Shown one piece after another: positions 22,536-31,112 of a DNA stretch of 33,977 nucleotides; the first letter of the stretch is position 1, and each line of letters begins with the position of its first letter. A program made the translations under genes and the position numbers. Origin of the DNA: an uncultured Desulfofustis sp. (lineage in GTDB: Bacteria > Desulfobacterota > Desulfobulbia > Desulfobulbales > Desulfocapsaceae); NCBI GenBank assembly GCA_905479735.1, contig CAJQNS010000207.1, positions 1 to 33,977 of the forward strand. The letters run 5' to 3'. The notes below the pieces were generated by a model that made no database searches, had not been told where the DNA came from, and saw nothing but the letters and a program-made list of their open reading frames with translations.

Positions 22536-25331
22536 ATGGCCATTAGCAAGAACTTAAAGCCCTCTCCGGGCAAATCGGTTTCCAGCGGCCGGCGGGTGAC
22601 ACTCAACCCGAAAGTCGCCAGAAGATCGTTTCTGAAACTGTCGGCTGCCACCGCGGCCCTGTCCGGTGCGGCTATGACAACCAAGTTAACAGGGAAAGCG
22701 GTAGCCGCTGAAAAAACCCAGCCCTACACCAACTCAACTACGGTACGTACCATTTGCACATATTGTGCCGTCGGCTGCGGTATCGAAGCCGAGGTGCAGA
22801 ACGGTGTCTGGGTTCGCCAGGAAGTCGCCGCCGATCACCCCGTATCACGCGGAGCCCACTGCTGTAAAGGTGCCGGCGCCATCGACATGGTGATTAGCGA
22901 AAAACGTCTGAAGAGCCCGATGAAACGGGTGAACGGCAAATGGACCACCATCTCCTGGGATCAGGCGATGGACGAAATCGGCAATAAACTGACCGAGCTG
23001 CGCGAAAACGACGGTCCCGACGCCCTTCATTTTAACGGCAGCGCCAAAGTCTCCACCGAGATGGCCTACCTGCAGCGTAAATTCGCTGCTTTCTGGGGGT
23101 CCAACAACGTCGACCACCAGGCCCGTATCTGACACTCCACAACGGTGGCAGGTGTCGCCAACACATGGGGTTACGGAGCAATGACCAACAGCCTGAACGA
23201 TATCAGGCATACTAAAAGTATGATCTTCATCGGATCCAACGCCACGGAGAATCACCCTGTTTCCATGCAGCATATCCTGCATGCCAAAGAGGTGAACAAC
23301 GCTCCGATCATCGTTGTCGATCCGCGCTTTACCAAACTGGCTGCCAAGGCAACAGAGTTTGTCCGCGTCAGGCCGGGTTCTGATTGTGCCTTCATCATGG
23401 GTCTGGTCAATGAAGTTATTGCCAACGGCTGGGAAGATAAAGAATTTATCCGCACCCGCGTGGCCGGCTATCAGGAGATGGTCGAAGTAGCTAAACATTA
23501 CACGCCTGAAGCAGTTGAAGATGTTACCGGCATTCCGGCAGAACAGACCAGGCGAGTCGCCAAGATTCTGGCTCAGAACAGACCGACCTCGCTGACCTGG
23601 TGCATGGGCGGAACCCAGCATACCATCGGTTCCTCGATTACCCGCGCCTTCTGTATCCTGCAGCTGGTTCTCGGCAACATGGGCAAATCGGGTGGCGGAA
23701 CCAATATCTTCCGCGGCCACGACAACGTCCAGGGTGCCACCGATATGTGCGTTCTGTCGCACAGCCTGCCCGGTTATTACGGCCTTTCCGACGGCGCCTG
23801 GAAGCATTGGTGCCGCGTATGGGACGTGGACTACGATTATATCGTCGGCAGATTCCCCGATAAAGAGTGGATGGGTAAGAAAGGCTTTACCCTGGCCCGC
23901 TGGTACGAAGGTGTTCTGGCCGAAGAGGAGCTCGAAACTCCGTCACCAGTTAAAGCATTGATTCAGTGGGGTTGCGGTACCAACTCCAATTCCCAGTACA
24001 ACCGGGTGGTGAAAGCGCTGAACAAGCTCGAGCTGCTGGTCATTGTCGATCCGTTCCCGACTGCCGCCGCAGCCCTTACCAAGACTGATAATGTCTACCT
24101 GCTGCCCGGGGCCAGTCAGTATGAGACCTCCGGCTCGGTTACTTCGACTTCCCGCCAGTTTCAGTGGCGCTTTAAGGTTGTCGACCCGGTCTATGACTCG
24201 AAGGACGATTACGAGATCATGTCGCTACTGGTCAGCAAGCTCGGTTTTGCTGACGAGTTCTATAAAAATATCAAAGAGGTTCCTGAGGACATCACCCGTG
24301 AGATCAACAAAGGTACTCTGACTATCGGTTACAATGGTCAAACGCCTGAGCGGATCAAGAAACACATGGAAAACTGGCATACCTTTGATATCGAAGATCT
24401 GCAAGCCAAAGGCGGCCCGTGTGATGGTGATTACTACGGCATGCCGTGGCCATGCTGGACCGAAGAACATCCGGGCACCCCGATTCTCTATGATGTTTCC
24501 AAGCCGGTGGCCGAAGGTGGACTGCCGTTCAGGAATCGTTTCGGCCTGGAAAAAACCTACGATTCAAGCGGCCGCAAAGAAAATCAGCTGGCTGCAGACG
24601 GTGTTTACAATCCGGGCTCCGAGGTTAAAGGGGGCTATCCTGAATTCAAGGACGTGGTTCCGGGAACCAACTGGAAGACCGACCTGACCCAGGAAACTCT
24701 GAAAACCGCCATCAAGCGTGGTATGGCACCGTTCGGCAATGCCCGGGCCCGCTGCGTGGTGTGGAACTTCCCGGATCAGGTACCGATCCACCGTGAACCG
24801 CTGCACTCTCCGCGTCCGGATCTGATTGAGAAGTATCCGACCTACGAGGATCAACCGAACCATTACCGCGTAATGACCCGGTATAAGAGCGAACAGAAGC
24901 CCGAGCTGGTCAAAGAGTTTCCGTACGTGCTCACCACCGGCCGTATGGTTGAGCACATGGGCGGCGGTGCCGAGACCAGAAGCTCCAAATATCTCTCTGA
25001 ATTGCAGCCCGAAATGTATGCGGAGATCAATCCACGTCTGGCCAATAATCTCGGAATCCGTAAAGACGACATGGTTGTCATCGAGTCGCCCGAGGGTTCC
25101 AAGATCAAGGTCAAAGCGTTCATCACACCGCGTGTTGACGATAAAACCATATTCCTGCCATACCACTTTGCCGGAACTCTGATGGGCGAATCCTACCTTA
25201 AGGATTACCCGGAAGGTCACGAACCCTATGTGGTCGGCGATCCCGGTAATACCGTAACGAACTATGGTTATGACATCATCACACAGATTCAGGCCACCAA
25301 GGATGGTCTGTGTAAAGTCACCCGAGCCTAA
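22536..25331 (+). CDS. fdhA: Selenocysteine-containing formate dehydrogenase catalytic subunit, Tat-exported
   Basis: One 931-residue gene, read through an in-frame TGA at 23130-23132 as selenocysteine 199. The N-terminus has a Tat signal (R29-R30-S-F-L-K, cleaved after VAA), then a [4Fe-4S] site C74-x2-C77-x3-C81-x27-C109. The UGA lies in VDHQARI-U-HSTTVAG, where formate dehydrogenases have NQAR(V/I)-U-H; the following histidine (H200) is the second catalytic residue. The rest is a molybdopterin/tungstopterin oxidoreductase, including GSNATENHPV, WCMGGTQHT, NIFRGHDNVQGATDM and the C-terminal MGD-binding LTTGRMVEHMGGG. It oxidises formate to CO2 (or the reverse) in the periplasm, passing electrons to FdhB. 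AGGAGG stands 9 bases before ATG 22536. A conventional frame caller would split this into two genes. Confidence 0.95.
23130..23170 (+). promoter_or_regulatory. UGA selenocysteine codon and SECIS-like element
   Basis: Right after the TGA, GGTGGC (23144-23149) and GCCAAC (23157-23162) form a short stem with one mismatch around the loop AGGTGTC. Bacterial SECIS hairpins of formate dehydrogenase genes lie at this distance (about 11-15 bases past UGA) and usually present a G-G-U in the apical loop for SelB, as here. The lower stem is only weakly paired. Confidence 0.7.
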
Positions 25332-25356
25332 ACGGTCGACTGAGGAGGAATAAAAA

Positions 25357-25944
25357 ATGGCCCGAATGAGATTTCTATGTGACACCGAACGCTGTATTGA
25401 CTGCAGCGGGTGTGTAATAGCCTGCAAAGAAGGCAACCATGTCCCAGTCGGTATTAACCGCCGGCGGGTAATAACCATGAAACAGGGCGAACCGGGAGAA
25501 AAGTCGATCTCGGTCGCCTGCATGCACTGCTCGGATGCCCCGTGTATTGCTGTGTGCCCGGTTGATGCAATTTATCAGCGGGATGACGGTGTCGTGCTGG
25601 TCAGCAAGAAGACCTGTATCGGCTGCGGTTACTGCTTCATGGCCTGCCCGTTCGGAGCTCCGCAATTTCCCAAAGGAAGCGTTTTTGGGGCCCGCGGTGC
25701 GATGGACAAATGCACCTTCTGCGCCGGCGGCCCGGAAGAAAACTTCAGCAAGGAAGAAAAGAAGCTTTACGGACAGAACCGTATCGCCGAAGGCAAGGTT
25801 CCGATGTGCGCTTCTATGTGTGCGACAAAGGCTCTGTTGGCAGGCGATGGTGATGTGGTTGCCGACGTCTTCCGCGAGCGAGTCTTCAACCGCGGTTCAG
25901 GCGTCAATGCCTGGGGCTGGAATAAAGCCTACAAGAAAAGCTGA
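25357..25944 (+). CDS. fdhB: Formate dehydrogenase iron-sulfur subunit
   Basis: A 195-residue ferredoxin-like protein with four cysteine clusters, the standard pattern of the electron-transfer subunit: C-I-D-C-S-G-C-V-I-A-C near residue 12, C-M-H-C-S-D-A-P-C-I-A-V-C-P near 53, C-I-G-C-G-Y-C-F-M-A-C-P near 87, and C-T-F-C ... C-A-S-M-C in the last third. It would carry electrons from FdhA to the haems of FdhC on the periplasmic face. It has no C-terminal membrane helix, unlike the E. coli FdnH form, and no signal of its own, so it probably rides out with FdhA through the Tat system. GAGGAGGA precedes the ATG. It starts 25 bases after the fdhA stop. Confidence 0.94.
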   Translation: MARMRFLCDTERCIDCSGCVIACKEGNHVPVGINRRRVITMKQGEPGEKSISVACMHCSDAPCIAVCPVDAIYQRDDGVVLVSKKTCIGCGYCFMACPFGAPQFPKGSVFGARGAMDKCTFCAGGPEENFSKEEKKLYGQNRIAEGKVPMCASMCATKALLAGDGDVVADVFRERVFNRGSGVNAWGWNKAYKKS

Positions 25945-26023
25945 CGCTTAAACTATCTAAACGGCAACCGGATCGTCGAATTGCTCTGTTGATCCGGTTG
26001 CCGATGTAATGAAGGAGGAACCT

Positions 26024-26902
26024 ATGCGCAGACTCATAGCGTCCGGGGTTCTGATTATGATTGTTTACGCGGCGGTCATGGTTATTTCAACCGCAATCGC
26101 TGCGCCTACCTCGATGGACGGTTTTACCCAGTTCTTCTCGCCGGAGAATTACGGTGAACTCTACGGAGGGATCACCGGAGACTGGCAGAAGCTGGGACAG
26201 CCTTTCACCCAGCTTCAGTCCGAGTTGTTCTGGAAGATTTTTCTTGGGGTTATCACGGTCATACCAGGTGTTTTTCTATTGCATTTTCTGATCGTCGGAG
26301 CCAAATCATTTGCCCATGACGGTCCGCAAATACTGTTTTTTAACTTCTTTACCAGAATCGTTCACTGGATTGGGGCAATATCATTTGCCCTGCTGGTAAT
26401 CACCGGACTGTTGATTATCTTCGGTGCGATTTTTGGCGGCGGAGCCCCCATCCGTCTCGCCCGCCACATCCATATCATCAATGCCATGGTCTTTGCGGTC
26501 ATTGCGGTATTCATGTTTCTGATCTGGGTCAAAGACATGTTTCCGACTTTTTACGATATCAAGTGGATATTCATTCTTGGCGGGTACCTCAGCAAAAAGA
26601 AAAAACCAGTACCGGCCGGCAAATTCAATGCCGGTCAGAAGGCCTGGTTCTGGCTCGCCACAGTTGGCGGGGGTATCATGGCCTATACCGGTTATATCAT
26701 CTGGGGGATGAACGGAGACCTCGATACAGTAAGGCTCTACACGATCGTCCATAACGTGCTGGGCATGGTACTGATTTCGCTTTTTCTGACCCACCTCTAT
26801 ATGTCGCTGTTTGCCATCAAAGGGTCATTGCACAGCATGATCAGCGGCTACAAACCCAAAGAGGAAGTCGACATCCTGCACAGCCGCTATAAGTATGAGT
26901 AA
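26024..26902 (+). CDS. fdhC: Formate dehydrogenase cytochrome b subunit
   Basis: A 292-residue membrane anchor with haem b. I start it at ATG 26024, because AAGGAGG (26012-26018) lies 5 bases before; the ATG at 26009 would bury that site. After an N-terminal hydrophobic segment (LIMIVYAAVMVISTAIAAP) and a periplasmic loop, four helices follow: FLGVITVIPGVFLLHFLIVGA, RIVHWIGAISFALLVITGLLIIFG, INAMVFAVIAVFMFLIWV and AWFWLATVGGGIMAYTGYIIWGM, with a further one at IVHNVLGMVLISLFLTHLYMSLF. Histidines in RIVHW, RHIHI and IVHN/FLTHL are candidate haem ligands. It takes electrons from FdhB into the quinone pool. Longer than FdnI of E. coli and more like FdhC of Shewanella/Wolinella types. The operon ends at the terminator 26944-26980. 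Confidence 0.92.
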   Translation: MRRLIASGVLIMIVYAAVMVISTAIAAPTSMDGFTQFFSPENYGELYGGITGDWQKLGQPFTQLQSELFWKIFLGVITVIPGVFLLHFLIVGAKSFAHDGPQILFFNFFTRIVHWIGAISFALLVITGLLIIFGAIFGGGAPIRLARHIHIINAMVFAVIAVFMFLIWVKDMFPTFYDIKWIFILGGYLSKKKKPVPAGKFNAGQKAWFWLATVGGGIMAYTGYIIWGMNGDLDTVRLYTIVHNVLGMVLISLFLTHLYMSLFAIKGSLHSMISGYKPKEEVDILHSRYKYE

Positions 26903-26943
26903 ATCCTGAAATTCAAGAGCCGGACCACCACCACTCAGCCATT

Positions 26944-26980
26944 AAAAAGGGGCGGAGGATATTTCCTCTGCCCCTTTTTT
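26944..26980 (+). terminator. Intrinsic terminator of the fdh operon, probably bidirectional
   Basis: GGGGCGGAGGA (26949-26959), loop TATT, TCCTCTGCCCC (26964-26974), 11 bp with one wobble, followed by six T (26975-26980) and preceded by five A. The A-run also gives a U-tract on the minus strand, so it can serve the convergent leucine dehydrogenase gene, whose stop lies 62 bases downstream. Confidence 0.92.
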
Positions 26981-27041
26981 GCCTCCTCTCCGAAGACCTT
27001 ACTTCAACCGATAGACTTGAAAATCTCTAATGCGGCCTCTC

Positions 27042-28082
27042 TCAGGCTGCCACTTTTAGTTTAAAGAGTTCCTCCGCCATAAGGTCTGCAACGACACTGG
27101 TTGGCCTATTGCTGGTGGTTGACCGATCCAGTATCTCCTTTACGGTTTCTCCAATCCGGGCGATTCGTTTCCTGGCCAGCGCTTCGTCATAACTGCCGTC
27201 AAGCTCACAGCTAATGTTGATTATTCCACCTGCATTTGCCGCATAGTCAGGGATATAGACAATACCGAGACGATCCAGCAGGTGCCCGTCCAAGGGGTCG
27301 AGCAATTGGTTGTTCGCACTACCCGCCACCATTAAACACTGCAGTTCGGGGATGGTTCTGTAATTAAGCGTTCCCCCCAGGGCACACGGGCTGAATATAT
27401 CGCAGCGGCAGCGATGGATAGCAGCGGGATCGATCACCTGTATATCCACCTCCTTGCTCAGTTCATAAAGATTCGCCGGGTTCAGATCTGCTGCCATCAG
27501 GATGCATCCTTCTGAATCGAGCAGCCTCGCAAGTCTTCCTCCCGTTTCACCAACGCCCTGAATGGCCACACGAAGCCCAGCAAGAGTGCTGCTGCCGCAG
27601 ATATGGCGAAGCCCTGCCTTGATGGCGCAGTAGACGCCATAGGCGGTGAAGGGGCTGGGATTGCCTGAAGCGCCAACGGTCGCCACGTGAGTGGTTGAGC
27701 GCTGCACGTGGACCATGTCGTCAAGTGTTGAATTGACATCCTCGGCAGTGATATATCTTCCCTCAAGGGTTTCGACAAACTCGCCGACCGACTCGAACAG
27801 AGCAACCCGGTCAACTTTTTTGAGATTGGCCCTTACTGCGCATTTTCCACCCCCCAAGGGTAAACGGGCGAGACTGTTCTTATAGGTCATGCCCTTGCTC
27901 AGACGCAAAACGTCTGTTACCGCATCATCTACAGTCGAATAATTCCAGACCCTACAGCCGCCCAGGGCAGGCCCTCGATTGGTATTGTGGACAGCAATCC
28001 AGGCGGAGAAATCTACCTGTTCGTTGTTACAGCGTACAACCTCCTCATAACCAGATACAGTCAATGTAAGGTATCTGTTCAT
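27042..28082 (-). CDS. ldh: Leucine dehydrogenase
   Basis: A 346-residue member of the Glu/Leu/Phe/Val dehydrogenase family. It deaminates leucine, valine and isoleucine to the 2-oxoacids with NAD+. The key residues are in place: K68 in GMTYKNSL and catalytic K80 in LPLGGGKCAV, the same numbers as in the Bacillus enzyme. The usual alanine after K80 is a cysteine here. FGSAANNQL-type GSANNQL follows, and the NAD domain carries GVGETGGRLARLL with the acidic DLNP. The gene is 56 bases after the gamma subunit of a 2-oxoacid:ferredoxin oxidoreductase. That order gives a pathway from branched-chain amino acids to acyl-CoA and reduced ferredoxin. AGAGGGGGG is the ribosome site. Confidence 0.92.
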   Translation of the reverse strand: MNRYLTLTVSGYEEVVRCNNEQVDFSAWIAVHNTNRGPALGGCRVWNYSTVDDAVTDVLRLSKGMTYKNSLARLPLGGGKCAVRANLKKVDRVALFESVGEFVETLEGRYITAEDVNSTLDDMVHVQRSTTHVATVGASGNPSPFTAYGVYCAIKAGLRHICGSSTLAGLRVAIQGVGETGGRLARLLDSEGCILMAADLNPANLYELSKEVDIQVIDPAAIHRCRCDIFSPCALGGTLNYRTIPELQCLMVAGSANNQLLDPLDGHLLDRLGIVYIPDYAANAGGIINISCELDGSYDEALARKRIARIGETVKEILDRSTTSNRPTSVVADLMAEELFKLKVAA

Positions 28083-28138
28083 CTTAGATACCCCCCTCTG
28101 GGTTCTCTGTGATCAGTTACCATGGCAGTGGTCTGTCC

Positions 28139-28708
28139 CTAAGCCGCTTTTTTGGACGCGGTCACTTTGCCTACCGCCTCCATACCCTTGCGCACCGCTT
28201 TCATATTCTGGTTGAACAAAGTCGAGGATCCGTCACCGAACACCTTCTTCATAGCCTTCACGACATGGTCCAGTCGCGGCGCCCCCTTCAGTCCCATATA
28301 GGCGCCCAGCATAACCATATTGGCGGCCTTAGGATTGGCGCACTCGGCGGCAAGCTCGTTGGCTGCCAGCGGCTGAGCCAGTACGTCCCGTCGCTCGACC
28401 TGCCTGTCGATCAGCGATGTATTGAAGAGGATAAGTCCGCCGGAACTGACACTGTGCTGGAATTTTTCAAATGAAGGCAAATTCATGACGATCAGACACG
28501 TGGCATTTGTAGTAACGATCGGTGAGCCCACCGGTTGATCAGCCACCACCACACTGCAATTTGCCGTTCCGCCCCTCATCTCAGGGCCGTAAGACGGCAT
28601 CCAGGTAACATGTCTGCCATCGAGCATGCCGGCATAGGCAATCAGTTTACCCAGTGACATGACTCCCTGGCCACCGAATCCTGCACAAAGAATTCTTTCG
28701 CTATACAT
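28139..28708 (-). CDS. 2-oxoacid:ferredoxin oxidoreductase gamma subunit
   Basis: A 189-residue gamma subunit. It opens SERILCAGFGGQGVMSLGKLIAYAGMLDGRHVTWMPSYGPEMRGGTANCSVVV, an almost textbook start for the family (G-F-G-G-Q-G-v and P-E-x-R-G-G). The rest, with CLIVMNLPSFEKF and NMVMLGAYMGL, is also typical. It contributes to CoA binding and assembly of the catalytic complex. Its ATG directly follows the stop of the beta subunit (TAAATG), with GGAGGT inside the end of the upstream gene, so the two are coupled. Confidence 0.93.
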   Translation of the reverse strand: MYSERILCAGFGGQGVMSLGKLIAYAGMLDGRHVTWMPSYGPEMRGGTANCSVVVADQPVGSPIVTTNATCLIVMNLPSFEKFQHSVSSGGLILFNTSLIDRQVERRDVLAQPLAANELAAECANPKAANMVMLGAYMGLKGAPRLDHVVKAMKKVFGDGSSTLFNQNMKAVRKGMEAVGKVTASKKAA

Positions 28709-29452
28709 TTAGACCTCCTCCGGTGCTCTGAATACACCGAGCGGGTAGTAGGGAATCATATTGGCCTCGAGCCACTCCAGCGAGTCGATCGGATCAAGTC
28801 CCCAGCCTGTTGGACAGGTCGAGAGCAGTTCCACCAAAGAAAATCCTCTGTGTTCCATCTGACACGTAAAAGCGCGGAGAACAGCTTTTTTGGCTTTACG
28901 TATGTATTTGGGATGATGAAGGGAAACACGCTCAACGTAGGACGCACTGGGAACCTGGGCGAGCATTTCAGACATTTTCAGCGGCAAGCCGCTGAACTCA
29001 GGTTGTCTCCCTTCGGGTGCCGTTGTGGTTTTTTGACCAGCAAGGGTGGTCGGGGCCATCTGTCCTCCCGTCATACCGTAAATAGCATTATTTACGAATA
29101 TAACGGTTATGTTTTCTCCCCGGTGGGCGGCGTGAACTATCTCCGCAGTGCCGATTGAGGCGAGATCACCATCTCCCTGGTAGGTGAAGACCGTTTTCTC
29201 GGGTACGGTTCGTTTTATTCCAGTTGCCACTGCAGGAGCCCTACCGTGGGAACATTCTATCATATCGACATTCAAGTAATTATAGGACAGGATGGAACAC
29301 CCCACCGAGGCACAACCTATTGTCTCGCCTAACAGCCCGAGTTCCTCAAGCACCTCTGCTACCAGTCGATGGGCAATTCCGTGGGTGCATCCCGGGCAAT
29401 AGTGGGTGGCAGTCTCGGTAAGTCCAGAGGTTTTTGAGAAAATCACACTCAT
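28709..29452 (-). CDS. 2-oxoacid:ferredoxin oxidoreductase beta (TPP-binding) subunit
   Basis: A 247-residue thiamine-diphosphate subunit. I start it at ATG 29452, which overlaps the alpha stop as ATGA; a longer frame to 29524 has no protein character. Landmarks are THYCPGCTHGIAHR, where a cysteine near the cluster or TPP site sits, ASVGCSILSYNYLNVDMIECSHGRAPAVATG, and the TPP-Mg motif GDGDLASIGTAEIVHAAHRGENITVIFVNNAIYGMTGGQ. FSLVELLSTCPTGWGL closes the domain. It cleaves the 2-oxoacid at TPP and hands electrons to the clusters. Probably a branched-chain 2-oxoacid substrate, given the alpha subunit and leucine dehydrogenase. Confidence 0.93.
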   Translation of the reverse strand: MSVIFSKTSGLTETATHYCPGCTHGIAHRLVAEVLEELGLLGETIGCASVGCSILSYNYLNVDMIECSHGRAPAVATGIKRTVPEKTVFTYQGDGDLASIGTAEIVHAAHRGENITVIFVNNAIYGMTGGQMAPTTLAGQKTTTAPEGRQPEFSGLPLKMSEMLAQVPSASYVERVSLHHPKYIRKAKKAVLRAFTCQMEHRGFSLVELLSTCPTGWGLDPIDSLEWLEANMIPYYPLGVFRAPEEV

Positions 29453-30516
29453 TGCGAATCTCCCGACAAAATGTCCAGGGCTCTGGCGGTGAGTTCTTCC
29501 GGTTCCGGTATCATACCGCCGCAACGGCCATAAAAGTGCACCGGCACCCTGCCCTCCACCGCCAGTTTGACGTCGTCGAGCATCTGCCCGCAGTTCATTT
29601 CAACGCAGATTACCGATCTGCAGCTCTTGGGCAGCGACCTGAAGGCCAGAGCTGGGAAAGGCCAGAGAGTTTGAGGACGAATCAGACCGGCGCGATAGCC
29701 CTTTTGATGCAAATCGTCGACGCTGTTTTTGACAATCCTGGCGGTTGAGCCGAAAGCGCAGAAAAGCAGCTCCGCATCAACCTCTCGGTATGCTTCAAAT
29801 CGCACTTCTGCCTGGCTTATCCGTTTGTATTTTTCCTGCAGTCTGAGGTTGTGGATCTCCAGTTCTGCCGGGTCAAGCCTCAATGATTTGATGGTTCTCG
29901 GAGATCGATTGTTGTGGTGCCCAGTGAGAATCCACGGTTGCTCAGCTACCCTTTCTTTGCTGCGGCTCTTGTTTAATTCGACCGGCTCCATCATCTGACC
30001 CAGCATTCCGTCGCTGACTATGAATACCGGGGTGCGGTACTTTTGCGCCAGTGCGAATGCCTCCTGCATCATCTCGGCTGACTCCTGCAGCGTTGCCGGA
30101 GCCAGACTGATTATCCGGTAATCACCGTTGCCGCCCCCACGGGTCATCTGAAAGTAATCTGACTGGGCGGGCTGGATGCCGCCAAGACCAGGTCCACCGC
30201 GCATCACGTTGACAATGACACAGGGGATTTCGGTTGCGGCCAGCATCGAAATACCCTCCTGCATCAGAGCCAATCCAGGCGATGATGAAGAGATCATGGC
30301 CCGGGCCCCAGCCGCTGCAGCTCCGTAGAGCATATTTACGGCGGCTATCTCGCTTTCAGCCTGCAGAAAGAGCCCACCTGCTTTCGGCAGCTCGCGGGCC
30401 AGAAATTCCGGAATTTCATTTTGAGGAGTAATCGGATAACCAAAGAAATGGGTGCAGCCCCCGTGGATCGCAGCCAGCGCCAGTGCCTCATTACCTTTCA
30501 TCAGTGTCCTGGTCAT
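29449..30516 (-). CDS. vorB: 2-oxoacid:ferredoxin oxidoreductase alpha subunit (VorB type)
   Basis: A 355-residue alpha subunit. I start it at ATG 30516, where AGGGGGG lies directly before; the frame runs 16 codons further back without support. It begins TRTLMKGNEALALAAIHGGCTHFFGYPITPQNEIPEFLARELPK, close to VorB proteins for 3-methyl-2-oxobutanoate. Further family marks are FLQAESEIAAVNMLYGAAAAGARAMISSSSPGLALMQEGIS, MRGGPGLGGIQPAQSDYFQ, GGGNGDYRIISLAPA and SDGMLGQMMEPVEL. It binds CoA and the substrate side of the active site. The start is 1 base after the ferredoxin stop. Confidence 0.93.
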   Translation of the reverse strand: MTRTLMKGNEALALAAIHGGCTHFFGYPITPQNEIPEFLARELPKAGGLFLQAESEIAAVNMLYGAAAAGARAMISSSSPGLALMQEGISMLAATEIPCVIVNVMRGGPGLGGIQPAQSDYFQMTRGGGNGDYRIISLAPATLQESAEMMQEAFALAQKYRTPVFIVSDGMLGQMMEPVELNKSRSKERVAEQPWILTGHHNNRSPRTIKSLRLDPAELEIHNLRLQEKYKRISQAEVRFEAYREVDAELLFCAFGSTARIVKNSVDDLHQKGYRAGLIRPQTLWPFPALAFRSLPKSCRSVICVEMNCGQMLDDVKLAVEGRVPVHFYGRCGGMIPEPEELTARALDILSGDSQ

Positions 30517-30517
30517 C

Positions 30518-30757
30518 TTATCCCCCCTGCTGGTCGACAACACGCTCGATGGTGAACACCACATCGGGACAGATCAAGGCACAGCTGAGACAGGCAATGC
30601 AGTTCTCGACAGCCTCCACGGATACTGGATAATAGCCTTTGAGATTGACGCGGGCATCATCGATGGTGAGAACCGATTCGGGGCAGACGGAGACACAAAG
30701 AGCGCAGCCTTTACAGCTGTCGACTGCTATATGCGGTATACCCCTTCTGCCAGTCAT
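30518..30757 (-). CDS. Two-cluster ferredoxin subunit (delta) of the 2-oxoacid oxidoreductase
   Basis: A 79-residue protein with two [4Fe-4S] motifs, C-K-G-C-A-L-C-V-S-V-C-P and C-I-A-C-L-S-C-A-L-I-C-P, the delta subunit of Vor/Kor-type enzymes. I start it at ATG 30757 because GGAGG (30763-30767) lies 5 bases before; the upstream ATG at 30781 would put that site inside the gene. It moves electrons from TPP to a soluble ferredoxin. First gene of the operon ferredoxin-alpha-beta-gamma-leucine dehydrogenase. Confidence 0.92.
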   Translation of the reverse strand: MTGRRGIPHIAVDSCKGCALCVSVCPESVLTIDDARVNLKGYYPVSVEAVENCIACLSCALICPDVVFTIERVVDQQGG

Positions 30758-30800
30758 GACCACCTCCGCGCCAGAGGGCAACGATCCTTGTTTGTATTTT

Positions 30801-30830
30801 ATTATAACAAATATTTTTCAATATAGCCAA
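30801..30830 (-). promoter_or_regulatory. Strong candidate promoter of the vor-leucine dehydrogenase operon
   Basis: Read on the minus strand: -35 TTGGCT (30830-30825), an 18-base spacer, and a perfect extended -10, TGTTATAAT (TATAAT at 30806-30801). The start near 30794 gives a leader of about 37 bases. Confidence 0.65.
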
Positions 30831-30892
30831 ACTCTCCAGGGAGCCGGACATCCTTGAATTTATTTCTATATATTTATTAATAACAAATATTT
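30804..30892. repeat. 13-bp direct repeat over and behind the vor promoter
   Basis: ATAACAAATATTT occurs at 30804-30816, overlapping the -10 element, and again at 30880-30892, 76 bases apart. The surrounding 355-base gap 30758-31112 is AT-rich and otherwise empty. It also holds AATTTC-CATCCAT-GAAATT (30990-31008), nested inside GCTGAC/GTCAGC (30969-31022). The repeat is a candidate operator, perhaps for the XRE-cupin regulator encoded upstream, or an architectural AT-rich bend. Confidence 0.45.
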
Positions 30893-31112
30893 AAAATAAT
30901 TTTTTTATACAAAAAGAGTCGTTCCAATGGTGAAAAAATAATTTGGTGGTATTGAAATAAATGCGGTAGCTGACCTGCAGACCTGCCCTAATTTCCATCC
31001 ATGAAATTGTCGGGATGTCAGCCGGGTGTTGAGAATGATCGTGGTCGGATACAACGATTACCGCAGAAGGCGACAGAAAGAGATTGCAAGCTTCCGTGTT
31101 TTGGGATCTTTC

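Noticed and set aside
23130-23132. Premature stop making fdhA a pseudogene
   Set aside because: The frame, the Q-A-R-I-U-H context and the SECIS-like hairpin all fit a selenocysteine codon; there is no frame change on either side.
22845-23807. 320-codon minus-strand frame across fdhA
   Set aside because: Antisense shadow of the selenoprotein gene; no ribosome site and no recognisable protein.
24564-25523. 319-codon minus-strand frame
   Set aside because: Antisense to the end of fdhA and the start of fdhB; composition typical of an antisense shadow.
30900-31112. CRISPR, tRNA or riboswitch in the AT-rich gap
   Set aside because: Only two 13-bp copies and simple inverted repeats are visible; no regular spacer pattern, no cloverleaf and no conserved riboswitch core.
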